In this document: one piece after another, positions 6,858 to 16,110 of the stretch
Layout: each line of letters begins with the position of its first letter
Numbering within the stretch: the stretch's first letter is position 1
NCBI GenBank assembly: GCA_903830915.1
Contig: CAIKVR010000401.1
Span: 1 to 38,129 of the forward strand
DNA: 38,129 nucleotides
From: an uncultured Bacteroidales bacterium
GTDB taxonomy: Bacteria > Bacteroidota > Bacteroidia > Bacteroidales > Paludibacteraceae
Direction of reading: 5' to 3'
Notes under the pieces: model-generated
What the model was told of the DNA's origin: nothing
The model's database searches: none
The model's input: the letters and a program-made list of their open reading frames with translations, nothing else
Made by a program: the position numbers and the translations under genes

Positions 6858-8597
6858 TTAGTCTACTTTCTTACCCCACAACGATATGCCACTTGCATTC
6901 AGTCCTGCATAAACGATGGTTGGTACACGGGGCGATACTTCCCAGTCAAGTTCCCGTTGCACTTTAAGCTTTTGAGTGCCGATGGTCAGTGTTTTGGTAG
7001 TTGCATTGTACGACCATATACCTGTTAGTGCTCCGGTAGCTATATAATTTGCCGAAAGTGTTAGTGGGGTCGATGTTTGTTGTACGCCTGCTACATAACT
7101 CAACTTTATGTTTTCCCAGGATCCTATCAGGTCGTTGTCGCATATTGTGGTTTGCGGAACTGCTGCATAGCGTTCGGGCAAAACCACCGGCCATCCATCA
7201 TCGGTCCAAAGCATTTTACGCAAATGTCCCATCATGATAGCATTACTATAAGCATTTCCATTGGTATTGGCGGGCAAGCGTGCCTGCGAACAGTAATACC
7301 ATTGTTCGGTAAGTGGATCCTGAAATACGCAACAATGTGAGAAACCAACCCAGCCTGAATGATTATTAAACTTATAAGGATGTGTAATAACCGGGAAACA
7401 ATCGGCACCTAAGGTGATATTGGAATTATTATATCCTAAAAATGGTCCATTAATGGTTTTGGAACGACAAACACGAGTATTGTAATTTACCGACAATTCA
7501 TCGTAGGCCAGAAACAGGTAGTAATATCCGGTCTTGGGGTTGTACATGATTTCCGGTCCTTCTTCACCCTGCCAGCGGTTGTTGTCATTATTAATCCGGC
7601 GGGCAATGCGTGTTCCATAATCAGCAAGCACGTTCAGTTTAGTTGGTTTTCCGGTAGCCGAATCGAGTTTTACTTCAGGAATACCACTGTGCCACGACCC
7701 GTAAATAAGCCAATGGTCACCTTCGGGTGTTACAATGTAGGTTGGATCGATGGCATTCCATTTAAAATAGGCACTCCAGTCGGATGTACTTGAACGTGCC
7801 CAACTTGTTTTGTCCGAAACTGAGCTGATAACATAACCTTTATCCACCCATTTATTGGTAGATAAATCAATGCTTTCCATCATTCCAATAAATGCACGTT
7901 CATTCCAGGTATTATCGAAGTTTGCAGTTGTATTCTGTAATCCGTTGCCAATGTAATTATCAATGATAACACTGTAGTACATTCGGTATTTATTACCCAC
8001 CTTACGAACACAGGGTGCCCAATAGCCGTAACTCGGACTTGCAATAGCAGCTAACCCCAATCGTGCACGGATAACATTCAATGAATCTTTTATCCATATT
8101 GGCGGTGTTTGTGTCATGGCACATCCTGTATAATACCAGTTTACAAGGTCTTTGGACGTTTTATAGGGATAATGTCCCACACCATTTAATGCATTTCCGT
8201 AGGACGCATCAGTTCCATACATGTACCAGGTATCGCCACACTTCACTATGGTAGGATCGTGTACATTACCGAGATTCCAACGCAGGCGGTTTGCATAACT
8301 TGAAATAGACGAATAATCATCGGCATAAGTGGGTGCAGTATAGGTTGGAGTTGTTTCGTTTATAAAGTTAATACTGTCGATGCTGGAAATTGCAACACTT
8401 GTAGTGGTGGTTGAAGTATCTTTTTTAATAATGTTCAGAATGGTTTTTGAACTATTAAAATTCAAACTGTCGATTTGGGAAACCAGGTATCCAAGCAGTG
8501 AACCATTGGTACGGTGAACAAACATTTTATCTTGTGCAACAACAAATGTTAGTAAGCCCAGAGCAACTAAAATTGATATTATTCTAAACTTCTTCAT
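6858..8597 (-). CDS. Glycoside hydrolase family 43 enzyme, arabinanase-like, secreted
   Basis: This 579-aa protein has a Sec signal peptide (about residues 1-22, MKKFRIISILVALGLLTFVV, no lipobox Cys). The N-terminal part carries two short motifs, IDSLNF (42-47) and IDSINF (73-78), of a kind frequent near the N-terminus of Bacteroidota surface proteins. A GH43 five-bladed propeller follows (about 100-480): the general-base Asp in NVHDPTIV (D114), the pKa-modulating Asp in NAIDPTYIV (D284) and the acid Glu in QGEEGPEIM (about E346). The last 95 residues resemble the beta-rich C-terminal module of endo-1,5-alpha-L-arabinanases. Arabinan degradation is likely but the exact linkage is unproven. 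There is no T9SS sorting domain. Its ATG overlaps the stop of the upstream small sorted protein by ATGA. Confidence 0.88.
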   Translation of the reverse strand: MKKFRIISILVALGLLTFVVAQDKMFVHRTNGSLLGYLVSQIDSLNFNSSKTILNIIKKDTSTTTTSVAISSIDSINFINETTPTYTAPTYADDYSSISSYANRLRWNLGNVHDPTIVKCGDTWYMYGTDASYGNALNGVGHYPYKTSKDLVNWYYTGCAMTQTPPIWIKDSLNVIRARLGLAAIASPSYGYWAPCVRKVGNKYRMYYSVIIDNYIGNGLQNTTANFDNTWNERAFIGMMESIDLSTNKWVDKGYVISSVSDKTSWARSSTSDWSAYFKWNAIDPTYIVTPEGDHWLIYGSWHSGIPEVKLDSATGKPTKLNVLADYGTRIARRINNDNNRWQGEEGPEIMYNPKTGYYYLFLAYDELSVNYNTRVCRSKTINGPFLGYNNSNITLGADCFPVITHPYKFNNHSGWVGFSHCCVFQDPLTEQWYYCSQARLPANTNGNAYSNAIMMGHLRKMLWTDDGWPVVLPERYAAVPQTTICDNDLIGSWENIKLSYVAGVQQTSTPLTLSANYIATGALTGIWSYNATTKTLTIGTQKLKVQRELDWEVSPRVPTIVYAGLNASGISLWGKKVD

Positions 8598-9079
8598 TGT
8601 TTGATAAATTTTAAAGTGGAACCATTGACACTCAACAGGTACATTCCCTTATTTAAGCATCTAATATCAATGGGTTCGGATGTTGAATTCATGCATTTCT
8701 GAATTAACCGACTACCATCGAGACTGTAAATACAGATAAAATTTGCAGTTATTTCAGATAGGTTTTTCAACTGAATACATGATGTTGCCGGGTTTGGAAA
8801 AACTGTCAATAGTGATGAATTTGTTGTAATTTCGGTGACACCCGAATAAATTCCGAATGTAATGTTAAAGACATCGGATAATAAGTAGCTATCAATGCTT
8901 GCATCTGTTTTGCGAACAAGCATGTTACCGGCGGCAAATGTGATTTTACTCAGTGAAGTAAGTGCAGTTCCCTTCAGATTTCCGTTTATTTGTTTAACTA
9001 TCAGGCTATTCTGAGCAGAAACACCCGAATACAAACCTGCAAGCAAGAGAAAAACAAAACCCCCTAAATAATTCTTCAT
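8594..9079 (-). CDS. Small secreted protein with T9SS type A sorting domain
   Basis: From the ATG at 9079 this is a 161-aa protein. It has a signal peptide (MKNYLGGFVFLLLAGLYSG, cleavage near SAQ), then two short repeats, each a strand pair ending in KITF or NITF (about residues 25-75). It closes with a T9SS type A C-terminal domain starting at LLTVFPNPATS (about residue 89) and running through YSLDGSRLIQ to KGMYLLSVNGSTLKFIKQ. There is no catalytic domain. A longer reading from 9169 would put 30 polar residues before the signal peptide and read through the -7 box, so I reject it. The gene is translationally coupled (ATGA) to the GH43 gene. An adaptor or anchor role for GH43 is inference only. 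Confidence 0.82.
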   Translation of the reverse strand: MKNYLGGFVFLLLAGLYSGVSAQNSLIVKQINGNLKGTALTSLSKITFAAGNMLVRKTDASIDSYLLSDVFNITFGIYSGVTEITTNSSLLTVFPNPATSCIQLKNLSEITANFICIYSLDGSRLIQKCMNSTSEPIDIRCLNKGMYLLSVNGSTLKFIKQ

Positions 9080-9132
9080 TGAATGTTGATTGGTTGTATT
9101 TGATTGTTTTGACAAACTAAAATTCCACTTTA

Positions 9133-9140
9133 CAAAGATA
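9133..9140 (-). promoter_or_regulatory. -7 box for the sorted protein-GH43 operon
   Basis: CAAAGATA on the plus strand reads TATCTTTG on the minus strand, 53 bases before the ATG at 9079. A CAAA (TTTG on the minus strand) at 9167-9170 is rather far for a -33 element (26-base spacer). Confidence 0.55.
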
Positions 9141-9279
9141 TAACTGATTTTTGTCTTTTTAGTGGACAAAAATAGAATGAAAGTGGATAATTTTGAAATA
9201 CTTTAAGCAGAAGGAAAAAAATGATTCAGTAAATGGTGTCTTACAATTCACAAAACTTAAAAAATATCTTGCCGAAAAC

Positions 9280-9313
9280 AAAAACAGTTACCCATTTTTG
9301 GATAACTGTTTTT
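9280..9313 (-). terminator. Terminator of the fumarase gene
   Basis: AAAAACAGTTA (9280-9290) pairs with TAACTGTTTTT (9303-9313) around a 12-base loop. On the minus strand the stem is followed by GTTTTCGG. It lies about 150 bases after the fumarase stop codon. Confidence 0.6.
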
Positions 9314-9462
9314 AAAAGCAGCAAAATGTATGAATATAGGTAATATCAATATTTTATTTATAATCCTCAGAATCAGTCCGGAAGCAATTAAATCAAAAGC
9401 GGCTTTACTCATTAAATGAATACAGCCGCTAATTGTATATTGCCATTTTGGGTCTGCGATAA

Positions 9463-11094
9463 CTAGCAAACCATCGTTGGTTTAATCAGCTTGAAGAAGT
9501 CATTTCCTTTGTTATCAACCAGTATAAATGCCGGGAAATCAACCACTTCGATTTTCCAGATAGCTTCCATGCCGAGTTCAGGCCATTCCAAACATTCAAC
9601 CTTTTTTATATTCTGTTCAGCCAGAATTGCTGCAGGTCCACCGATTGAACCGAGGTAGAAACCACCGTATTTCTGACAAGCATCGGTTACCTGCTGCGTA
9701 CGGTTTCCTTTGGCAATCATGATTAAGCTGCCACCATTTTCCTGAAACAAGTCCACATACGAGTCCATACGACCGGCAGTGGTAGGTCCAAACGAACCCG
9801 ATGCCATTCCTTTTGGAGTCTTGGCGGGACCGGCATAATAAATCGGATGGTCTTTCACGTATTGCGGAAGCGGTTTTCCGGCATCAATCAGTTCTTTCAG
9901 TTTCGCATGTGCTATATCACGACCTACAACAATGGTTCCCGTCAACGATAAACGTGTCGATACAGGGTATTTCGAAAGCGTAGACAAAATTTCGCTCATC
10001 GGTTGGTTGAGGTCGATTTTTACGGCATCACCTTCGCCCTGATTGCGCAATTCAGCCGGAATCAATGCACCCGGATTGTCTTCCATTTTCTCAACCCAGA
10101 TACCATCTTTGTTGATTTTTCCTTTTATATTGCGGTCGGCTGAACACGAAACAGCCATTCCCACAAAGCACGAAGCACCGTGGCGCGACAAACGTACAAT
10201 ACGGATATCGTGCGCAAAATACTTACCTCCAAACTGCGCTCCAAATCCCGAAGCCTGAGCCTGTTTCAGAATTTTCTGTTCCATTTCCACATCGCGGAAA
10301 GCCTGTCCAAGTTCATTTCCTTCGGTTGGAAGTTCATCGTAATACTTTGTTGAAGCCAGTTTCACAGTTTTCATACACGCATCGGCCGATGTTCCGCCAA
10401 TTACAAACGCAATGTGGTAAGGCGGACAAGCTGCCGTTCCGAGCGTTTTCATTTTCTCGGTGAGGAATTTCTCCAACGAAGCCGGATTCAATAACGCTTT
10501 TGTTTCCTGAAACAAATAAGATTTATTGGCCGAGCCACCACCTTTGGCGATAAAAAGGAATTTATATTCGTTTCCGTGACTTGCCACCAGATCAATCTGA
10601 GCCGGAAGATTCGTGCCTGTATTCACCTCGTCGTACATGTTCAATGCAGCATTTTGTGAATAGCGCAGATTTTCTTCGGTATAGGTTTCGTAGATTCCTT
10701 TCGACAAAGCTTCCTCGTCGGTTCCGTCTGTCCACACGTTGTTTCCTTTTTTTGCGTAAACAGTAGCCGTTCCGGTATCCTGACAGAAAGGTAAAATGCC
10801 TTTAGCAGCTATTTCGGCATTACGAAGCATGGTCAGAGCCACGTATTTGTCATTTTCACTGGCATCAGGGTCAGCCAGAATAGCTGCCACCTGACGTTGA
10901 TGTTCCGGACGAAGCAGGAACGAACAATCGCGCATGGCTGTACGGGCGAGTTTGGTGAGTCCTTCAGGTTCAACTTTCAAAATTTCCTGTCCGTTAAACT
11001 CCGAAACTGAGACATAATCTTTTGTGAGGAGGTAGTATTCAGTTTTATCTTTCCCTACCGGAAACGGTTCCTGATACTTAAATTCTTTTGCCAT
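9463..11094 (-). CDS. Fumarate hydratase, class I (iron-sulfur)
   Basis: This 543-aa enzyme catalyses reversible hydration of fumarate to malate in the TCA cycle or the reductive succinate/propionate branch. It is the oxygen-sensitive [4Fe-4S] class I type with alpha and beta domains fused in one chain, as in E. coli FumA and FumB. The three cluster ligands are visible: C104 in [11 protein letters not shown]223 in [10 protein letters not shown] and C317 in SCSADRN. The beta-domain signature [16 protein letters not shown] lies in the C-terminal third. The length matches the family. A TAATTTTG -7 box lies 53 bases upstream and a hairpin terminator downstream, so it is probably monocistronic. 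Confidence 0.96.
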   Translation of the reverse strand: MAKEFKYQEPFPVGKDKTEYYLLTKDYVSVSEFNGQEILKVEPEGLTKLARTAMRDCSFLLRPEHQRQVAAILADPDASENDKYVALTMLRNAEIAAKGILPFCQDTGTATVYAKKGNNVWTDGTDEEALSKGIYETYTEENLRYSQNAALNMYDEVNTGTNLPAQIDLVASHGNEYKFLFIAKGGGSANKSYLFQETKALLNPASLEKFLTEKMKTLGTAACPPYHIAFVIGGTSADACMKTVKLASTKYYDELPTEGNELGQAFRDVEMEQKILKQAQASGFGAQFGGKYFAHDIRIVRLSRHGASCFVGMAVSCSADRNIKGKINKDGIWVEKMEDNPGALIPAELRNQGEGDAVKIDLNQPMSEILSTLSKYPVSTRLSLTGTIVVGRDIAHAKLKELIDAGKPLPQYVKDHPIYYAGPAKTPKGMASGSFGPTTAGRMDSYVDLFQENGGSLIMIAKGNRTQQVTDACQKYGGFYLGSIGGPAAILAEQNIKKVECLEWPELGMEAIWKIEVVDFPAFILVDNKGNDFFKLIKPTMVC

Positions 11095-11146
11095 ATTTTA
11101 ATTTACAATTTTGAGATTTACAATGTACGATTGCTGAAAAGCGTCG

Positions 11147-11154
11147 CAAAATTA
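11147..11154 (-). promoter_or_regulatory. -7 box for the fumarase gene
   Basis: CAAAATTA on the plus strand reads TAATTTTG on the minus strand, which fits TAnnTTTG, 53 bases upstream of the ATG. The leader between them contains ATTGTAAAT-type repeat units. Confidence 0.5.
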
Positions 11155-11209
11155 CAGAAAAAATTCTTTAATCAGTTTTTGCCTTTGAAAATTTAGCAGG
11201 TTTTATATG

Positions 11210-11242
11210 ATTGACGGGGTGACTTGAAGTCACCCCGTCAAT
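11210..11242 (-). terminator. Perfect 16-bp GC-rich hairpin downstream of parC
   Basis: Arm 11210-11225 (containing GACGGGGTGACTT) and arm 11227-11242 are exact inverted complements. It starts 14 bases after the parC stop on the minus strand. There is no long U-tract after it, so it may be an atypical terminator or an mRNA 3' stabiliser. It resembles the hairpin after glyS. Confidence 0.6.
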
Positions 11243-11255
11243 TCAGTGTAAATTT

Positions 11256-14200
11256 TTAAAACAGGGTTAGCTGTCCATCTTCATCTTCTTTGGTTCGATA
11301 AATATCTTCTGTATTGTCGGGCATTATCTTCTTTTTAGTTTTCGACTTTGCTGATGCAGGTGTTTTCGATTTGGGGGTTTGGGGAATTATCTTTTCTGAT
11401 TTTTCCATTTCACCATTTTCAGCATTCGGCTCACTTTCAGTTGTTTCTACCACCATTCCGTTGACAATAAAGGTTACCTTTTGCGCTTCAGGAGTAATTA
11501 TTTCAGTTTTGGAAGTTACTTCAGGTTTGGCCTTTGTTTCAGGTTTGGCTTTCGGTTCAGCTTTTTTTACCAGTTTCGGTTCAGTTCCAGTTACTTCAAC
11601 TTCCGTTTCATTTTGAATCTCTTCAGCATCCGACTCGTCCACATTATCTTCCTCAACATCTTCAACTTCCGGCATTTTTAGTTCTTCCACAGGCTTAAAT
11701 CTGACCGGTTCAAGTTCGTTGATAGTTGCAACTTCGAAAGTAGTCAGACGCTTGCCTTTGGCTTTATAACTTTTCACGCCGATAAATTCATCAGCATCTA
11801 CCACCAATGTTTCTCGGTAGGCATCATTACCTCCCATAATCACTTCGTATCGCGGATAATCAACATCAGACATCAATAACATTCGGGATTCATGATTATC
11901 GCCCAAAAAGTTCTGAGGTTTGGATGTAGATTCAAGTTGGAAACGCTTCAGGTAATAGAATTTCTGTTCGGCATCCCACAAAGCAACTGTCCAAACTTTA
12001 TTAGAATCAAATTTTTCAATTACGAGAATATCCTTATCATAGTGATTGTTTAGGTCAAAATTACTGGTGTAGAACGTACCTTTGCTTGACACTACCAAAA
12101 TTGAATCTTCACTCAGATACTCGCCCAAATATTCACCTCGGTTATCATAGTTCAGACGCAACACATCGCGGTCGAACCAAACCTGACGACCACCCAGCGT
12201 AGAACCGCCTTTAGTTTTCAGGGCAATTTTTTGTACATCGTTCTTGGTGAGCAGATTTCCCAACGACTGACGGCCTTTGATAGCGATATCGCTGAAATCT
12301 TTCTCAAAAACAAGCTTGAAAAGACGTGGTTTGGGTTTCAGGGTAATGCGTATAATTTCAGCTTCTGCATTCGGGTTTGACGTGAAATAAATTACTTTTG
12401 AACCGGCTGTTCCCTGCGTAACATCATATTCCTTATCGCGCGTAATTCCGTTTACAGCAAAACGTTTGATATAATACGGACCGATTTTCCCATCTCGGTA
12501 CACTGTGTTGTAAACAGTGCGTTTGTCGTTCTTTTTGAAAACATCCAAATGCAAAATATTTTTCCCTACAAACAACTTGTCGGCCACTTTCACAATCTTG
12601 TACTTTCCGTCTTTAAAGAAAAGGATAATGTCGTCAATATCAGAACAATTGCACACAAACTCATCTTTGCGAAGCGACGTTCCAATAAATCCCTCCTCGT
12701 AATTTACATAGAGTTTCTCGTTGGCTTCCACTACTTTAGCCGCCACGATGGTTTCAAAGTTACGAATCTCGGTGCGGCGCGGAAAATCTTTGCCGTATTT
12801 AGCTTTAAGCCCCTCGTACCAGGCAATGGTATAATCCACCAAATGAGCCAGATGATGGTCGATTTCGTCAATTTTCTTTTGTATAGCTATCAGCGTATCA
12901 TTGGCTTTGTCAGTATCAAATTTGGTGATACGCATCATTTTGATTTCGAGCAGTTTTAAAAAGTCTTCGCGCACAATTTCGCGAATAAAATCCTTTTTGA
13001 ATGGTTCTAATCGTTTGTCAATATAGGCAATTGCAGCATCCTGCGAGTTACTGTCCTCGAATCCTTTATCTTTATAAATGCGGTTTTCGATGAATATTTT
13101 TTCCAGCGATGTGAAAAATAGTTGTTCCAGCAATTCGGCTTTTTGTATTTCGAGTTCAGCCTTCAGCAAGTCTTTGGTATGGTCGCAACTGATGCGTAAC
13201 ATCTCACTAACACCACAAAAACGTGGCTTATTGTCGTGAATGACGCAGCAGTTTGGCGAAATACTCAATTCGCAATCGGTAAAAGCGTAAAGTGCATCAA
13301 TGGTTTTGTCGGATGACGAGCCTGGCAGTAAATGTACCAGAATTTCAACCGTAGCGGAGGTATTGTCATCAACCTTTCGGATTTTTATTTTTCCTTTATC
13401 GCTGGCTTTTATTATGGATTCAATTAGCTTGGAGGTGTTTGAGCCATAAGGAATCTCAGTAATGGCCAGTGTTTTATTGTCAACTTTTCCAATTTTGGCA
13501 CGGATTTTTACTGCTCCTCCACGCTCACCATCGTTGTAACGGGCCACGTCAATCGAGCCGCCCGTTTGGAAATCGGGAAACAGCACAAATTCTTCGTCGC
13601 GCAAATAAGCCACACAAGCATCAAGCAATTCGTTGAAATTGTGAGGCAAAATTTTGGAATTCAGCCCCACAGCAATACCTTCCACACCCTGAGCCAACAG
13701 CAAGGGGAATTTTACCGGCAATGCAACCGGTTCTTTGTTTCGACCATCGTAGGACGAGCGCCATTCGGTAGTTTTTGGGTTGAAAACAGTTTCGAGAGCG
13801 AATTTCGACAGACGTGCTTCGATGTAACGTGGAGCTGCTGCACCGTCGCCGGTAAGTATATTTCCCCAGTTTCCCTGACAGTCGATTAGCAAATCTTTTT
13901 GCCCGAGCTGCACCAACGCATCGCCAATAGACGCATCACCGTGAGGGTGAAACTGCATGGTGTGACCCACAATGTTTGCCACTTTATTGTATCGACCATC
14001 GTCCAACCGCTTCATTGAGTGCAGAATACGACGCTGTACAGGTTTCAAACCATCGTAAATATCAGGCACGGCACGTTCCAAAATTACGTACGATGCATAA
14101 TCCAAAAACCAGTTCTGATACATACCCGAGAGGTGATGCTTCACCGCATCGTCCGAAATTTTGGGTACTTTATAAGTTGAATGCGCAGCAGATTCAGCCT

Positions 14201-14276
14201 CAACAACGATTTCATCGGCTGCGCCAGTGGTTTCGTTCTCTTCGTTTTCCGCTTCAATAATTTCGTCTGTGCTCAT
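11256..14276 (-). CDS. parC: DNA topoisomerase IV subunit A (ParC/GyrA family)
   Basis: This 1006-aa type IIA topoisomerase subunit cleaves and rejoins DNA and should decatenate chromosomes together with ParE, which is not in this window. The winged-helix core begins near residue 50 (MYQNWFLDYASYVILERAVPDI), with QFHPHGDASIGDAL and the active-site tyrosine Y151 in AAPRYIEARLSKFA. A coiled coil follows (about 370-500), then a beta-propeller-like C-terminal domain (about 530-830). It lacks a clear GyrA-box (QxxGGKG), which favours ParC over GyrA. The final 170 residues are acidic and Lys/Pro-rich and probably disordered, and end exactly in QLTLF, similar to sliding-clamp-binding peptides. The gene is divergent from glyS. 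Confidence 0.93.
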   Translation of the reverse strand: MSTDEIIEAENEENETTGAADEIVVEAESAAHSTYKVPKISDDAVKHHLSGMYQNWFLDYASYVILERAVPDIYDGLKPVQRRILHSMKRLDDGRYNKVANIVGHTMQFHPHGDASIGDALVQLGQKDLLIDCQGNWGNILTGDGAAAPRYIEARLSKFALETVFNPKTTEWRSSYDGRNKEPVALPVKFPLLLAQGVEGIAVGLNSKILPHNFNELLDACVAYLRDEEFVLFPDFQTGGSIDVARYNDGERGGAVKIRAKIGKVDNKTLAITEIPYGSNTSKLIESIIKASDKGKIKIRKVDDNTSATVEILVHLLPGSSSDKTIDALYAFTDCELSISPNCCVIHDNKPRFCGVSEMLRISCDHTKDLLKAELEIQKAELLEQLFFTSLEKIFIENRIYKDKGFEDSNSQDAAIAYIDKRLEPFKKDFIREIVREDFLKLLEIKMMRITKFDTDKANDTLIAIQKKIDEIDHHLAHLVDYTIAWYEGLKAKYGKDFPRRTEIRNFETIVAAKVVEANEKLYVNYEEGFIGTSLRKDEFVCNCSDIDDIILFFKDGKYKIVKVADKLFVGKNILHLDVFKKNDKRTVYNTVYRDGKIGPYYIKRFAVNGITRDKEYDVTQGTAGSKVIYFTSNPNAEAEIIRITLKPKPRLFKLVFEKDFSDIAIKGRQSLGNLLTKNDVQKIALKTKGGSTLGGRQVWFDRDVLRLNYDNRGEYLGEYLSEDSILVVSSKGTFYTSNFDLNNHYDKDILVIEKFDSNKVWTVALWDAEQKFYYLKRFQLESTSKPQNFLGDNHESRMLLMSDVDYPRYEVIMGGNDAYRETLVVDADEFIGVKSYKAKGKRLTTFEVATINELEPVRFKPVEELKMPEVEDVEEDNVDESDAEEIQNETEVEVTGTEPKLVKKAEPKAKPETKAKPEVTSKTEIITPEAQKVTFIVNGMVVETTESEPNAENGEMEKSEKIIPQTPKSKTPASAKSKTKKKIMPDNTEDIYRTKEDEDGQLTLF

Positions 14277-14292
14277 GGAAAGTATATATATT

Positions 14293-14409
14293 AGCCCCAG
14301 CCCCTAAAGTGGAGTGAAAGACATAATTTAATTAAAATATTAAGTAAAAGGCTGTAAATTATTCAACTACTCACACTTTAAGTCCCCTATTGGGGGATTT
14401 AGGGGGCTT
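14293..14409. repeat. Paired inverted copies of the GC-rich palindromic repeat (locus 1)
   Basis: The left copy (about 14293-14316, AGCCCCAGCCCCTAAAG, degenerate) and the right copy (about 14380-14409, AAGTCCCCTATTGGGGGATT then TAGGGGGCTT) are in opposite orientation about 63 bases apart. They lie in the parC leader, where the transcript could fold into a long stem. Same family as 27041-27166, 29984-30075 and 30344-30448. Confidence 0.7.
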
Positions 14410-14428
14410 CTTTTTCAAATTCAATCGA

Positions 14429-14456
14429 CAAAAATACAAAAAAAATAGTAACTTTG
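14429..14456. promoter_or_regulatory. Closely spaced divergent -7 boxes of parC and glyS
   Basis: On the plus strand TAACTTTG (14449-14456) fits TAnnTTTG for glyS, about 85 bases before its ATG. On the minus strand TATTTTTG (plus-strand CAAAAATA, 14429-14436) fits for parC. The two -7 boxes are only 12 bases apart, so the two promoters would overlap. No clear -33 boxes are seen. Confidence 0.5.
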
Positions 14457-14540
14457 CACCTCATTTTTCAGTACAATTTTGATTGAAATCTGTCTTTTTA
14501 TATTCTTACAACTTGTAACTCGCAATTCATACCAAATATT

Positions 14541-16088
14541 ATGGCTTCACAAGAAGATGTTTTTAAAAAACTGATTGCTCACTGTAAGGAATACGGTTTT
14601 GTGTTCCCTTCGAGCGAAATTTATGACGGACTGGGTGCCGTTTACGACTACGGTCAGAATGGTGTTGAACTTAAAAATAACATCAAAAAATACTGGTGGG
14701 ACAGCATGGTGCTGCTCAACGAGAATGTGGTGGGGATTGATGCCGCCATTTTTATGCACCCAACCACCTGGAAAGCTTCGGGACACGTGGATGCATTCAA
14801 CGACCCCTTGATTGACAACAAGGACAGCAAAAAACGCTACCGTGCCGATGTGCTGATTGAAGATTTGCTCGCCAAATACGACGACAAAATGAATAAGGAA
14901 GTGGAAAAAGCAGCCAAACGTTTCGGCGAAAGCTTTGACGAAGCCGTTTTCCGCTCCACCAACGAACGTGTGCTCGAAAATCAGGCCAAACGCAATGAGA
15001 TTCATGCCCGTTTTGTAAAAGCATTGAACGATTCGGATTTAGCCGAACTGAAAGCCATTATTGAAGATTATGAAGTGGTTTGTCCCATTAGCGGAACACG
15101 AAACTGGACTGATGTTCGTCAGTTCAACCTGATGTTCTCAACCGACATGGGTTCAACAGCCGATGGTGCTTTGAAAATTTACCTTCGTCCCGAAACAGCT
15201 CAGGGTATTTTCGTAAACTTCCTGAACGTGCAGAAAACCGGTCGCATGAAGATTCCATTTGGAATTTGCCAAATTGGTAAAGCATTCCGCAACGAAATTG
15301 TGGCACGTCAATTTATTTTCCGTATGCGCGAATTTGAACAAATGGAAATGCAGTTCTTTGTTCGCCCGGGTGAGGAAATGAAATGGTTTGAACACTGGAA
15401 AGAATTCCGCCTGAAATGGCACAAAGCACTGGGTCTTGGTGACCAAAAATACCGCTTCCACGACCACGACAAGTTGGCTCATTATGCCAATGCCGCTACC
15501 GATATTGAATTCGAAATGCCGTTTGGTTTCAAGGAAGTGGAAGGAATTCACTCCCGCACCGATTTCGACCTGAGCAGCCACGAAAAATTCTCAGGCAAAA
15601 ACATTAAATATTTCGATCCCGAACTGAATCAGTCTTACGTTCCTTACGTTATCGAGACTTCCATCGGCGTGGATCGTACCTTTCTGTCAATCATGGCAGC
15701 TTCGTACAAAGAAGAAGCGCTAGAAGGTGGCGATACCCGTGTGGTGCTTACATTGCCTCCGGTGCTTGCTCCGGTAAAAGCAGCTATTTTGCCGTTGGTA
15801 AAGAAAGATGGTCTGCCCGAAAAAGCACGTGAAATAATGGACAATCTGAAGTTTGATTTCAAATGCGGTTATGACGAAAAAGATTCCATCGGAAAACGTT
15901 ACCGCCGTCAGGATGCCGTAGGAACTCCATTCTGTATTACCGTAGATCACCAGACAATGGAAGACAACTGCGTAACCATCCGTCATCGCGACTCAATGTT
16001 GCAGGAACGTGTTCCCATTGTTGATTTACAAAAAATTATAGGCGATGCAGTGAATATGAAAAATCTGTTCCGGAAGATTGTGGGATAA
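14541..16088 (+). CDS. glyS: Glycyl-tRNA synthetase (dimeric, class II)
   Basis: This 515-aa enzyme charges tRNA-Gly. It is the single-chain alpha2 type, not the alpha2beta2 GlyQ/GlyS type: KKLIAHCKEYGFVFPSSEIY at the N-terminus, class II motif 2 around IPFGICQIGKAFRNEI (about residues 238-253) with RMREFEQMEMQFF just after, and motif 3 near SIGVDRTFLSIMAA (about 372-385). The anticodon-binding domain covers about 405-510 (LAPVKAAILPLVKK). Length is normal for the family (about 460-515). It is divergent from parC and followed by a GC-rich hairpin. Confidence 0.96.
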   Translation: MASQEDVFKKLIAHCKEYGFVFPSSEIYDGLGAVYDYGQNGVELKNNIKKYWWDSMVLLNENVVGIDAAIFMHPTTWKASGHVDAFNDPLIDNKDSKKRYRADVLIEDLLAKYDDKMNKEVEKAAKRFGESFDEAVFRSTNERVLENQAKRNEIHARFVKALNDSDLAELKAIIEDYEVVCPISGTRNWTDVRQFNLMFSTDMGSTADGALKIYLRPETAQGIFVNFLNVQKTGRMKIPFGICQIGKAFRNEIVARQFIFRMREFEQMEMQFFVRPGEEMKWFEHWKEFRLKWHKALGLGDQKYRFHDHDKLAHYANAATDIEFEMPFGFKEVEGIHSRTDFDLSSHEKFSGKNIKYFDPELNQSYVPYVIETSIGVDRTFLSIMAASYKEEALEGGDTRVVLTLPPVLAPVKAAILPLVKKDGLPEKAREIMDNLKFDFKCGYDEKDSIGKRYRRQDAVGTPFCITVDHQTMEDNCVTIRHRDSMLQERVPIVDLQKIIGDAVNMKNLFRKIVG

Positions 16089-16110
16089 TTTTTCCTTAAA
16101 CAAATTTATA

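Larger units (their letters stand above)
9080..9462. other. Gene-free stretch between fumarase and the sorted small protein
   Basis: It holds the -7 box for the small sorted protein (9133-9140) and the fumarase terminator (9280-9313). An open frame at 9257-9469 on the minus strand (70 codons) reads through the terminator, has no recognisable domain and is not accepted as a gene. Confidence 0.6.

Noticed and set aside
8594-9169. Longer start (191 aa) for the small sorted protein
   Set aside because: The extra 30 residues precede an obvious signal peptide and would be translated from DNA upstream of the -7 box at 9133.
9257-9469. 70-codon minus-strand open frame after fumarase
   Set aside because: It reads through the fumarase terminator hairpin, has no domain or codon pattern of a real protein and overlaps the fumarase stop.
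11314-14260. Plus-strand open frames opposite parC
   Set aside because: Shadow frames of a clear 1006-aa gene; compositions are biased by the reverse reading of its Lys/Glu-rich tail.
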